Assembly (NCBI GenBank): GCA_023374025.1
Contig: SIJG01000032.1
Span: 1,290,627-1,354,626, forward strand
DNA length: 64,000 nucleotides
DNA from: Heterodera schachtii
Taxonomy: Eukaryota > Nematoda > Chromadorea > Rhabditida > Heteroderidae
Direction: 5' to 3'
Positions 10,735-21,089 of the stretch are shown here, piece after piece. Made by a program: the position numbers and the translations under genes. Each line of letters begins with the position of its first letter. The first letter of the stretch is position 1. Under the pieces are notes generated by a model. That model did not search any database, had not been told where the DNA came from, and was given only the letters and a program-made list of their open reading frames with translations.

Positions 10735-12042
10735 TGAAATTGTATAGAATTGTTTTGATTTTGAAAGTTTTTCGAGCTAAACATACAGTATTACATAGCA
10801 AATTTTACAGTCTGGTGGTAATTGATACGGTAGGGAGTCAGTTGCCCATCCCATGACGCGCGCCTACTTTTTTGGGTGCGGTGCTGGACGCGTACGCCTA
10901 GTTAAGCTTCACTCGGAAAAAAAAACCTCTGGGAAAAGCAAGTCGGGCCAAATTCCCGATTTTCTGAAAATCCAACGTTCTCACTTGCCTACAGAAAAGG
11001 ATGAGGAGAAAATGAAATTTCCCGAAAAAAATTGGCGTGGATAGTGGGAGAATAAACAAAATGTTACAACGACAATCGTACGCTTTACTGGTCTCACAAA
11101 AAGGTAAAAACGGAATTTCAAGCTTTTTTGTGGTGCATTCGGGGGTTGTGGGGGTTTGATCATATCAATTTCGAACCCCAAACCCGAATTCGAGCAATTT
11201 TGGTTTTGGTTTACTCAAAAACAACGTTGATGCATGTAAAAAGTTTGTTTACGCATTAAAATATGCATAAGATAGGTATGAAACAGAATTTTGCCGAAAT
11301 GAGTACGAATGAGAGTCGATTTGTTGATTGGCTTAGGTGTGGTTGAAATAAACAAAAACTTCGACAGTTGGGAGAAAAATAACGCCTAAGAAACATTTAA
11401 ACAATTTTTTTTTAAATTATGCGTCTCTACCGCACATATTAGAAGGGTCAGCGGAAACAGAGAAAGAGAAAATATGAAAATTGCTTTCAGGAAAACATTT
11501 TTACCTCATCTTTTTTAATAAATTTGTTTTATCTCTTGTCTTTTTTTATGGTCGTATGAACTGCAATCGAGCCAATTTTCTTGCATTTGCGCCCCACTTA
11601 GGAATTCCTTTAAATTTTCAAAATTTGTGCCAACCTAAACAAACTTACCTAATCTGAATTAGGGTTGCAACCCCGACGTCGGGGTTGGAAAATTCGGGGT
11701 TCGGGGTTGGAGGCGTCGGGGTTCGGGGTCGGGGTTGACCAAATCGTCGGGGTCGGGGTTAACCCCGAAAATGGCCAAAAATGTCGGGGTCGGGGCGGGG
11801 TCGGGGTTGCAACCCTAATCTGAATGCTTGTTTAAAAAAAAAGGATTTTCCAAAACAATTAGTATTTGTTCTGCATATTTTTGTATAAAAATGCCATTGT
11901 TTCTTCTTCCCCTCCTCATTCCCTTCATTCATTTCTCTTTATAAAAAGTATTTTTGTTTTTTTAGTCGTGGCACTTAAAATGTACAAGTGCTGAAAAAAA
12001 TATGATAAAAATTTAATTAGGTATTTAGCAATTATCCTTTTA
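10735..12042. other. Intergenic stretch with duplicated spacer
   Basis: No gene seen. About 11280-11580 (for example AAACTTCGACAGTT and TTATGCGTCTCTACC) is repeated at about 19290-19520, so this spacer was duplicated with its neighbouring genes. A hAT-like element lies at 11660-11817. Near 11565 is one end (ATGAACTGCAATCGAGCC) of the GGCTCTATT element family. Confidence 0.55.
11660..11817. mobile_element. hAT-like element, CGGGGTTCGGGGTC words
   Basis: Ends are TAGGGTTGCAACCCCGAC and GGGGTTGCAACCCTA, with exact flanking 8-bp duplications ATCTGAAT (11652-11659 and 11818-11825). The interior is made almost entirely of reiterated CGGGGTTCGGGGTCGG. There is no coding capacity. Confidence 0.9.
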
Positions 12043-14094
12043 ATGGCACCGTCCGTCAAAAAGAAAAAGTTTTCTTCCGACAACCGTCGGCACATTTGTG
12101 AAAATAAACCGCAACCGTTGGGTTCATTTGTCACATCAATTGGAAAACGGCGAAGTGTTCGAGTGGCAAAGAAAATGAATCGAACTTTGAGGAAAATGTG
12201 AGAAAATATTTTTTTTGGTAATATTGCAACCCCCCTCCGATTTTTCGGAAAAAAATTGTTTTTTTCAAAGTTATAAACATGTTTTACGGGGTTTTAGGGG
12301 TCGCTGATCATGAAACCGTCACCCATTTAGACCAATTCCGAAACCCCGAATTGAATAAGTGATTTTTTGACTTTTTGTTCGGGTCCGGAGTTCGAAATGG
12401 ATGCCGGATTTGTGAACAGAGAAGAGACCCCTAAAACATGTTTTCATAAGTGTTTTGAAAAGATCACTCAACTTATTTTTCCCCCCATTTCAGCTGGATT
12501 TGTAGCGACGTTTTGATGGATATTCTTCCGTTTTTTGACCGCCCTCAACTCGGACTCAAATTGGCATTACTTTCGCCCCGTTTCAATGCTTTGGTTGACG
12601 CACATTTTGATGGCAAAACGGAATTGACGCTTTGGAAAACAACAATAATTCAAAAGCAAATTGGAGTGCCGAAAGCGGAGTTGACCAATTATGCCAATTC
12701 TGTGCAATTTCCATTGGCCGACCATCCGTTGTTGCCCAGCAAAATTCGCTTCAAAGGCCTTCGAATTTCGTAATTCACCAAAATTCAGTGGAATTTTTCA
12801 CTGATCAAAGCATTCAACATTTTTTCAGGTACATCGATCACTCCGTCATCGCATTTCTCCGTTCCAAGCAACAAATTTTCGACAGAACTGGCACCAATTT
12901 TAGTCTGTGGATTCCGTTTCCACACGAAAATTATACCAAGCGGATTTGGAAGGTTTTCATGCGTCAAATGTGGCCCATTTTTGAGCCAAACATTCGCCAT
13001 TTGCGCATTACTGATGATCATCTGATCAAATTGCGTCGTCTCACATCGCCAACAATTCTCACCGATCTCAATCAGTTGAACACAATCGATTCCGGTCATT
13101 TGTATCCTGCATTGATCGCTGATGATGGGCCAAATGCAACTGCTGGCCAAGTGTTGTCCAAATGGTTGCACACGCCGAGAAATGACGGGCAACCGAAGCG
13201 ATTGTATTGCTTAGATTGTGATTTTACATGGATGAGTGTCAACAGCTGGGTCGTCAAGTTCAAGAAGGTCAAAAGGACTACCATTTTTGTTTAAATATCT
13301 TACGTATTTATTGAAATAAAAGCCCCGGGGCGTTTTGTTTTTCAACCCCTCTCAAAAGGGCGGTTCTAATTCAATAATTATGGTAATTTTCATTTTTCCA
13401 ATTCTTTTTTAGGCATTTCTCCGTGCCACCACTTCTGCCAACTACAAAATTCGTCTTCAACTTTTCAAGTCAATAAAACTTAAGCCATTTGAATCGGTGA
13501 ATGAACGGACGAAAGAACAGATGACATTGGTGAAAGAAGGCCAGCGTGGAAAAGACAATGTTGTTTGGCTGTTGGAGCGATGCAAAATTGGGGGAATGGC
13601 GCCGACGACGGTTCAATGGGAGGATGAAAATTCGGACAATTTGAACACTGTCCACTTTATGTTTTATAAAGCTTCTTGCATTGGGTGAGAGAGAGTGAAG
13701 AAAGTAGCTTTTGCTTGGGCTCTATTTCGGTTAACAAGACTATAAAATAATTTGACACAACTTTAATTTATGGCCAAAAAAGTTTATCTGGCCATAATTT
13801 TTTTTTAAACATGACAAAATTTTTGAAATTTTGCAGAATAACAGAAAAATATTGGGTCTATCGAAATGTTACCAAGAATGTTTAATTCAGATGTTTCTAT
13901 AAAAAGTTATTGGTACATTAAAGTTGCCAAATTATATATATGGTAGTGTGAACTGCAATAGAGCCCCCTTTTTGCTTTTTAATTGATGTCGGTCACAGCT
14001 AATTTTTCACATTTCATTTAGGCGATTGTCTCCACCAAAAGCGGATCAGATGACGCAAAAGAGTGCCGGGCCCAGCGAAAGAAAAAGCGAATGA
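12043..14094 (+). CDS. A-type F-box-like protein with basic N-terminal extension, 404 aa
   Basis: Exons 12043-12197, 12494-12769, 12829-13267, 13413-13684 and 14022-14094 sum to 1215 nt in frame. Exon 1 starts MAPSVKKKKFSSDNRR and ends RVAKKMNRTLRK. The internal KKMNR aligns with the usual short family start (MNRR), so the first 44 residues are an extension rich in Lys/Arg, nuclear-signal-like. Then come WICSDVLMDILPFFDRPQLG, YIDHSVIAFLRSKQQIF, SPTILTDLNQLNTI, GQVLSKWLHTP, AFLRATTSANY, PFESVNERTKEQMTL and WLLERCKI. The tail RLSPPKADQMTQKSAGPSER differs from the Glu-rich tail of the 6.8-kb gene. All introns are GT-AG. The initiating ATG could instead be 12175. Confidence 0.82.
13718..13965. 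mobile_element. GGGCTCTATT inverted-repeat element in intron 4
   Basis: GGGCTCTATTTCGGTTAAC on the left is mirrored by GTGTGAACTGCAATAGAGCCC on the right. The core is the palindromic CTATCGAAATG..ACCAAGAATG type. A homologous element occupies intron 4 of the next A-type gene (18119-18387), where a hAT-like element is inserted in it. Confidence 0.65.
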
Positions 14095-14319
14095 ATTATT
14101 TGGAAATGGCAAATGATTGATCATTAGGAATGGAAATTGATATGCTGTTGGATAATTGCTCCTCATATTTATGTATTGTTGCTTCTTTCGTTTGAACACA
14201 TTTAATTGGTTTTGTTTTGTTGAAAATATTAAGTTTAATGATTGGTAAAATTCGGTAGACAAATTTATTGCTCTTCCAAAAAGTAAAACCAATTTATTCT
14301 CTCACAAATCGTGCCAAAT

Positions 14320-14701
14320 CGGTCTACCTCAGTTCGGCCCCGGCACGATTCGGCCCCAGCGGATTTTTGGCTATAACTTTTTTCACTGTCAACCAAATTC
14401 AACATTCTTGGTATCATTCGAAAGCTCTAAGTGTCCTCTATTAGCATGCAAAACTCTGAAAAATTTCGTTAAGGTTTAAAAAAGTTATGGCCAGAAGAAT
14501 TCAAAAAACCAAATTTTCTAACTTTTTTGGCCATAAATTTGTTCAAAATCGACCAATTTTTTTGAAATTTTGCAGGCTAATAGAGCATGTTAAGAGCTTT
14601 CGAATGAAACCAAGAATGTTGAATTTGGTTGACAGTGAAAAAAATTATAGCCAAAAAGCCGCTGGGGCCGAATCGTGCTGGGGCCGAACTGAGCCGGTCC
14701 G
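14320..14701. mobile_element. CGGTCTACCTCAG element with GGCCCCAGC words and palindromic core
   Basis: Left end CGGTCTACCTCAGTTCGGCC; right end, read inward, CGGACCGGCTCAGTTCGGCC. Flanks are exact 8-bp TGCCAAAT (14312-14319 and 14702-14709). The arms continue as a long inverted repeat through GGCTATAACTTTTTTCACTG and ATTCTTGGTATCATTCGAAA. The element splits the 3' flank of the retropepsin-like copy 2 from the A-type 3' flank. Confidence 0.88.
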
Positions 14702-14786
14702 TGCCAAATACATAAATGTTTATTTGTTTGATTTCTGTTTCTCTTCTGATCACAACACATTCCGATCACTTTTGTTCATCCATCAT

Positions 14787-15808
14787 TCAATCATCTTCGC
14801 GGTGAAACTCAAGTTCGAGCTGTTCGTCCTCGGTCAAAAACTTGGCCATTTTGTCCTTGTGGGTGATTGCCAGTTTGGGCATGTGAATGCCCAATCCGAG
14901 GTCACACATAAAATCAGTTGCAATGCTGTGTTTAAAAAATTGGGACGAATTTTGAGAAAAATTCATTGGCTTCTTTTAGACATACAGAATGTCGAACTTC
15001 TTCGGGGCAAACCTTAAAATAAAATATTTAATTATTTAAATAAAAACGGTTGCATTTTTTAATTGTGAATTTAATTTAAAAAACATAATTCGCCAAAACA
15101 TACACCGGCAAATGCTTGTCCGACACCACCCCCAAACGGTACACAAATTGCAAATTGAGCTCATCAATACGGACCTGAACATCGTCGATCCTGAAAAATG
15201 CGAAAATAAATCTTTGCTTAATTAAGTTAAAAAAAATTTTTTTTTTTTCGGCACCACTCACCAGCCAAGCACTTTGGCACCTTCAGTAATCGGCACGTAT
15301 ATTGTCTGATAATCGGAACGGTCAATGTTGCACAAAAGGTTGGCCTTGAGCGCGAACGACTCCGAGATTAATGAGGTGGCACAAGCTGTAAAAAAGCGGG
15401 GAAATTAAAAAAAAAAAAACAAAGACCGATGGCTGACCGGGGCCTTGGGCATCAGGCCCATAGCCAAAGGGTGGGGGGAGAAAAATTTAAAAATTTTCCA
15501 AGAAAAAGTTGCAATTTTAACAAAAAATATCCCCGTTTTTGGCGAAAAACATTTTTTTCCTTAAATTTCTTACAAAAAAAGTTTCTTAAAAAAAATTTTT
15601 TTTTTTTAATTTTTTTAGCAAATTTCTAGCTTAGGGGCTGGCCGAAGCTTTAGGCTTACTTCTTTATTTTGTAAAATTTTCTACAGAAATGTCATTTTTA
15701 AATTTTGACCCCGGCCCTATTTCAGCAATTAAAAAAGCACCCACAGGTTCGGAGAAAAGCGACCCCCGGACAGTCGTTGGCTTTCATTCGAATGTACGGG
15801 AACGGCAT
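14787..15808 (-). pseudogene. Retropepsin/Ddi1-like gene, probably decayed (copy 2)
   Basis: Minus-strand exons 15385-15262, 15190-15104, 15012-14986 and 14925-14787 have the same phases as copy 1. They read ATSLISESFALKANLLCNID, RIDDVQVRIDELNLQFVYRL, FAPKKFDIL and IATDFMCDLGLGIH. The diagnostic LLGLDLL block of copy 1 has become ILIATDF, so this copy has diverged at a conserved site. The upstream segment 15808-15740 (MPFPYIRMKANDCPGVAFLR) matches copy 1, but again no D-[ST]-G is seen and a stop follows. A repeat with CATCAGGCCCATAGCCA interrupts the same interval in both copies. It ends tail to tail with the A-type gene at 12043-14094, repeating the arrangement of copy 1. Confidence 0.45.
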
Positions 15809-16782
15809 GAAAGGCATTATGTTTGAGGATTTTAATAGTTTTTCCTAGCTAAATACAGTATTACAAGACATAGCAGCAAATGTATACAGTGTGGTAATTG
15901 ATACGGTAGGGAGCACCCCACGACGATGGCTACGACGTTTTTTGGGTACGGTGCTGGACGCACGCACTTTTCGGGGTACTTATTCAGTTTGACCCACATA
16001 AAAAATTTGTTTTTTGTTTTTAATGACAAAAAGTGTTTTCCAGTGGTTTTCGGGGCCGCTGATCATGAATTTGAACTCTATTTGACGAATTTCCGAACTC
16101 CTAACCCAAAATTCGTACAAAAAGTCGAAAATTCAAAATTTTCTAATTTAACTTTTTTGTTCGAGTTCGGGTCCGGGATTCGAAATTGGTCAAATGAATG
16201 TCAGATTAGTGATCAGCAACCGTAAAAATCCCATAAAACGTGTTTTTACGACTTTAGAACAAAAAAAAACTTTCCAAAAAAGGGGGGGGGGGCATCGGCA
16301 GTATTACCAAAAATTTTTTATGTGGGTCAAACTGTATAAGTACTCTTTTCGGAATTCCGAGGGTCAAAAATTTTTCGGAAATCGAATCCTATGCCATCAC
16401 TGGTTTAGGCATTTTGCGCTTAATTTTTTTCATTTGAACGCCATTTTTCGTTAATAAAAAAAATAATTTTCAGCGTTTTTTAAAAAAAAAAAATTATTGG
16501 CATGTTAAAGAATTGTCAGAATGCCAATTCTTTATGTTTCAAAAAATCTGTGGCTAAAAATGTTTAGAAAACAACTTTTTTTTTTGAAGTTTTCTGGCCA
16601 TAACTTTTTTGAAACACAACAAAATTTTTTGTAATTTTATCATCTAATAGAGCACTATTTTGCTATAAAATGATACCAAAAATGTTTAATAAGGATGTTT
16701 TTAGAAAAACTTCTTCGTATTTATTCTGGCATCAATCAAATTGTATAACGAACGACACAAAGTGTGCTAATTGCGGCAAGAA
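15809..16782. other. Intergenic stretch of dispersed repeats
   Basis: No gene seen. 15960-16340 holds parts of the dispersed TTCGAACxxxAAAGTCGAAAATTC family, bounded by AGTTTGACCCACATAAAAAA near 15987 and its inverse near 16316. GGCAGTATTACCA near 16292 resembles the ends of the element at 39996-40303. 16570-16700 is a palindromic AT-rich core. Confidence 0.45.
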
Positions 16783-18476
16783 ATGAACAGACGGCAAGCA
16801 ATTTAAAAATTAAATTTACAAATTTTCATTTTCCAATGTTTCAGCTGGATTTGTAACGATGTGTGGATGGACATTCTGCCATCCTTTGACCATGCACAAC
16901 TCGGCCTCAAAATGGCATTGCTTTCCGACCGTTTCGACGCGTTGGTGGACACGCATTTTGATGGCAAATCGGAATTGACAATTTGGAAAACGACAGAAAT
17001 TAATCATCAATATGGAATGCATAAATCTATATTGATCAATTATGCCAATTCTGTGCATTTTCTATTGGCCGACCATCCGTTGTTGCCCAGCAAAATTCGC
17101 TTTAAGGACCTTCAAATTTCGTAATTCAAAATTCAGTGGAATTTTTCACTGATCAAAGCATTCAACATTTTTTCAGGTACATTGACCACTTCGTCATCGC
17201 ATTTCTCCGTTCCAAGCAACAAATTTTCGACACAAATGGCACGAATTTTGGTCTATGGATTCCGTTTTCATGCAAATATTATGACCTGCAGCGGATTTGG
17301 ACGGTTTTTGCCCGTGAAGTGTGGCCCATTTTTGAGCCAATTCGCCATTTGACCCTTTCCAATGCCGATCATTTGAACGATTTGCGTCGTCTCATTTCGA
17401 CGACAATTCTCACTGATCTCAATCAGTTGAATTCGATCGATTCCAATGAGTTATATCCCGCTGTGATCGCTGATGATCAGGAGCCAAATGCAAATGCTCG
17501 TTATGCTGCTGGCCAAGCGTTGTTCAAATGGTTGCACACGCCGAGCATCGACCATCAGCCCAAGCGATTGTATTGCAGAAATTTTGATTATGGATGGATG
17601 ACTGTCGACATATGGGCCTCCATTTTCAAGAAGGTCAACAGCAGGACTATCAATTTTAAGCAAGAAATAAAACCCCTGGGGGTTCTGTTTGTCAATCGCC
17701 CTTGAAAAGCTGAGGGGCGGGGGGGGTTCTAATGCAGGGGGAGGGCTTTATTTTTCAACACCCTTCAAAGGCGTTGTTTTAATTCAATAAATATGGTTAG
17801 GTATGTTCATTTTTCCAATCGATTTTTAGGCATTTCTCCGTGCCACCACTTCTGTCAGCTACACAATTCGTCTTCAACTTTTCAAGTTTACGAGAATTGA
17901 GCCATTTGAATCGGTGAATGAACGGACTAATGAACAGATGACATTGGTGAAAGAAGGCCAGCGTGGAAAAGACAATGTTGTTTGGCTGTTGGAGCGATGC
18001 AAAATTGGGGGAATGGCGCCGACGGTTCAGTGGGAGGACGAAAATTTGAACAATGTCCACTTTAAGCTTCATGATTTACCTTGCTTTGGGTGAGAGAGAG
18101 TGAAAGCAGCTTTTGCTTGGCTCTATTACAGTTTACACCAGGGATGGCATTCCGAGGCCTCAAAAATTTTCGGAAATCGGAATTCCGAGGGTCAAAAATT
18201 TTTCAGAAATCGGAATTCCGACCCCAAAAATGTCGGAATTCCGTGCCATCCTTGGTTTACACGACCATAAATAAAATAATTTGACACAACTTTAATTTAT
18301 GACCAAAAGTTTAGAAAACCAATTTTGTGAGGAAACATGACAAATAGTGACAAATTATTTAATGGTCGTGTAAACTGTAATAGAGCCACCCTTGTGCTTT
18401 TATTGATGTCGGCACATTTCATTTTCACACTTCATTTAGGCGATTGTCTCCACCAAATGCAGATCAGATGACGTAA
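16783..18476 (+). CDS. A-type F-box-like protein, 346 aa, shortened tail
   Basis: Exons 16783-16793, 16845-17120, 17177-17633, 17830-18089 and 18440-18476 total 1041 nt in frame. Exon 1 codes MNR plus CG, followed by a GC donor (GCAAGC). The F-box-like part reads WICNDVWMDILPSFDHAQLG and LLSDRFDALVDTHFDGKSE. Later come YIDHFVIAFLRSKQQIF, ISTTILTDLNQLNSI, GQALFKWLHTP, PFESVNERTNEQMTL and WLLERCKI, ending in CFG. The tail stops at RLSPPNADQMT because CAA of the paralogue (12043 gene) is TAA here, removing eleven residues including AGPS. Closest relative in the window is the 12043-14094 gene, which shares the VKEGQRGKDNVVWLLERCKI block. Confidence 0.83.
18119..18387. mobile_element. GGCTCTATT inverted-repeat element, interrupted
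   Basis: GGCTCTATTACAGTTTACAC on the left and GTGTAAACTGTAATAGAGCC on the right are a perfect 20-bp inverted repeat. A 116-bp hAT-like element (18139-18254) sits just inside the left arm and has duplicated the arm's own GTTTACAC. Confidence 0.8.
18139..18254. mobile_element. hAT-like element, CGGAATTCCGAGG words
   Basis: It begins CAGGGATGGCATTCCGAG and ends TCCGTGCCATCCTTG, flanked by exact GTTTACAC duplications (18131-18138 and 18255-18262). The inside is three near-copies of AAATCGGAATTCCGA. A related, more decayed copy lies at about 40872-40952. Confidence 0.88.
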
Positions 18477-18801
18477 AAGGACGTCCAAAAATAAGTGCCG
18501 GGCCCAGTGGAAAAGAAAGTGAATGAATTATTGGTAAATGACAAATGATCGATCATTAGGAATAGAAACTGATCTGCTGTTTGATAATTGCTCCTCAGAT
18601 TTATGTATTGTTGCTTCTTTCGTTTGAATGCATTTAAATTGTTTTTTTTTGTTGAGTTTTCGACTTTTTGGTCAAATTCGGTTTGGAATGGATCTCCCGA
18701 CACTGTGTGTATTGGTGCCAAATAAATGTTTTATTTGTTGGATTTCTTTTTCTCTGATCACAAAATTCTGAACACTTTTTGTTCTTTCGTTTTGTCAGTA
18801 G

Positions 18802-19281
18802 CAGGGACGGTCCCATGGGGGGGGGGGGGTACGCGGGGTACGTACCCCCCCCCCCCCCCAAGGCCCCTCCGCACCCGAAATTTTTAAGGAAAAAATAGTA
18901 CTTTTGCTAGAAATTTTAGATTTTCCTTGGTGGTACCCCCCCCCCCCCCCCCCCAGACCTAGCCTCTCACCCAAATTTTCCAAAAAATTTCACTAAATTT
19001 TCAAAAAATCGACATTTTTTGACGAAAATCTCCTAAAAATGACTCAAAATCGCAAAATTCATCACTTTTTTGGACAAAATTCGTTAACAAATTGCATAAA
19101 AAATGCAAAAATTTTCCTGGCGGCGCCTATCGGCACCGCCGGACCCCCTTTTCCCAAAAAAGTTTTTTGGAAAAACCGCCGCAAAAAAAAGTGGAGTGAA
19201 AAGCAAAAAAAAAAAAAAAAAGGTCGCCCGGAGGGCGAGTACCCCCCCCCCCCCCAACCCGAAATCCTGGGACCGTCCCTG
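18802..19281. mobile_element. hAT-like element, CAGGGACGGTCCC ends
   Basis: Ends CAGGGACGGTCCCATGG and CTGGGACCGTCCCTG. Exact flanking 8-bp GTCAGTAG (18794-18801 and 19282-19289). It contains C/G runs and the module GGCGGCGCCTATCGGCACCG near 19121. It interrupts a relic of the 3' end of a third retropepsin-like copy downstream of the A-type gene: the flank TTTCGTTTTGTCAGTAG matches the 3' end of copy 1. Confidence 0.88.
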
Positions 19282-19670
19282 GTCAGTAGGTGTCGAGTAC
19301 GAATGACATCGATTTGTTGATGCTTTGATGTGGTTGAATAAATAAAAACTTCGACAGTTAGGGGAAAAATATTTAAATATATTTTTTTTAATTATGCGTC
19401 TCTACCATTTATATTAAAAGGGACAGCGGAAACAGAGAAAGAGAAATTATGAAAATTGCTTTCAGAAAAAATTGTCAAATTTATTTTATCTCGTCTTTTT
19501 TTATGGTCGTGTGAACTGAAATATTTAGAGCAAATTTTTCTACATTCTTGTGCCAAAATCCTAATCTGCTTTTTTTAAAAAGGATTTTCCAAAACAATTA
19601 GTATTTATTCTGCATTTTTGTGACACCAATCAATTGAAAGAGGTCAAAAAGTGTGCTAATTGAAGCAAAA

Positions 19671-20307
19671 ATGAACAGGCGGTAGGAAAATTTATAATTA
19701 ATCTTAAAAATTTTCATTTTCCAAATTTTTTTTTTGTCGTGTTTCAGTTGGATTTGTAGCGACGTGTGGATGGACATTCTTCCATCTTTTGACCATGCAC
19801 AACTCGGCCTCAAAATGGCATTGCTTTCTTATCGTTTTGATGTACTGGTGGACACGCATTTTGATGGCAAAAGCGAATTGACAATTTGGAGACATATCGA
19901 AATTTGCAAGGACGAAGGACCAAAGCCGAAACTTTCTATACTGATTGATGACAAATTTGTGGATTTTCCGTTGCCGGACCATCCGCTGCCCAACAAAATC
20001 CGCTTTTGTTGCCTTCGGATTGAGTAATTTTACACATTTTGTTTATGTTAAAGCATTTCTATGTTTCTTCAGGTACATTGATCACTCTGTGCTCACATTT
20101 CTCCATGCCAACAAGCACATTTGGGACAGAAGTGGCAGCCGTGTGAACTGTAATAGAGCCCCCCTTGTGCTTTATTTAATTGATGTCGGTCACATTTAAT
20201 TATTCAAACTTATTTAGGCAATTATCTCCACCAAATGCGGATGATGAACGCAAAGGACATCCAAAAATAAGTGCCGGGCCCAGCGGAATAAAAAGCGAAT
20301 GAATTAT
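19671..20307 (+). pseudogene. A-type F-box-like gene with exon 3-4 deletion
   Basis: Exon 1 19671-19681 (MNRR) and exon 2 19748-20023 (WICSDVWMDILPSFDHAQLG to FCCLRIE) are normal. Exon 3 starts at 20073 (YIDHSVLTFLHANKHIWDRS) but after SGS, near 20144, it runs straight into GTGTGAACTGTAATAGAGCC. That is the right end of the intron-4 element seen in the 12- and 17-kb genes. The rest of exon 3 and all of exon 4 are missing. The old exon 5 is still readable at about 20219-20307 (QLSPPNADDERK..ISAGPS). A translated product would be a truncated F-box-like protein ending near 20199. Confidence 0.85.
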
Positions 20308-21089
20308 TTGGAAATGGCAAATGATTGATCATTAGGAATGGAAATTGATTTGCTGATATATAATTGCTCCTCATATTTATGTATTGTTGCTCTTACATTT
20401 AATTTGTTTGTTTTGTTGAAATATTAAATTTTCGCCTTTTTGTTCCAATCCGGGTTTAGAATGGATCTCCCGTCACTGTTGTGTGTATTGGTGCCAAATA
20501 AATGTTGGTCCCCAAATTTTTTTTTTTAAATTTAGTCAAATTATTTTTAAGGATAATCTTAGGCGCTGAGCATGAATCTGAACTTCTTTTGGCTCAATTT
20601 CGAAACCTGAGCTCGAATTCGAACAGCTTTGCTTGATTCTTACATTTATTTGCTTGCTTCTTTGTTGTGCGAAATTTCTTGATTAAAGTCTATAGAATTT
20701 TTTTTTTGGTTTACGCAATTTATCGTTTTTTTGAGAGGCAGAAGGCTAAATTTTGTAAAAATACCTGCATAGGTAACCGATTTATGGCAATTTTTCAAAA
20801 ATTCTGATTTTTTGACCCTAATAACCGACTTTTTAGACCCGATGTTCAGATTTTAAAAAATTTTGATCCAATCCACATGCTTTAAGTGGCTAATGATTTT
20901 GAATAATCGTAAAAAACAATTGGACTTCTCCATAAGTGAGTTTATACAACCCCGCATATACATACATACATACATACATATACATCTACTAATATAATGG
21001 AATATACACACAACGGAATACAACAGTTTATGTAAAAATAGGTTATATTGATCATATGTCTCATCCATCACATTGTTTCATCGCATTGA
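20308..21089. other. 3' flank and low-complexity stretch
   Basis: About 20308-20510 repeats the 3' flank of the A-type genes (AAATGATTGATCATTAGGAA). 20570-20640 holds part of the GAATTCGAACAGC dispersed repeat. A (CATA)n tract lies at about 20957-20986. No gene seen. Confidence 0.5.

Noticed and set aside
14487..15017. Open frame of 176 codons on the plus strand
   Set aside because: Runs through an inverted-repeat element and then antisense to the retropepsin-like exons; a shadow.
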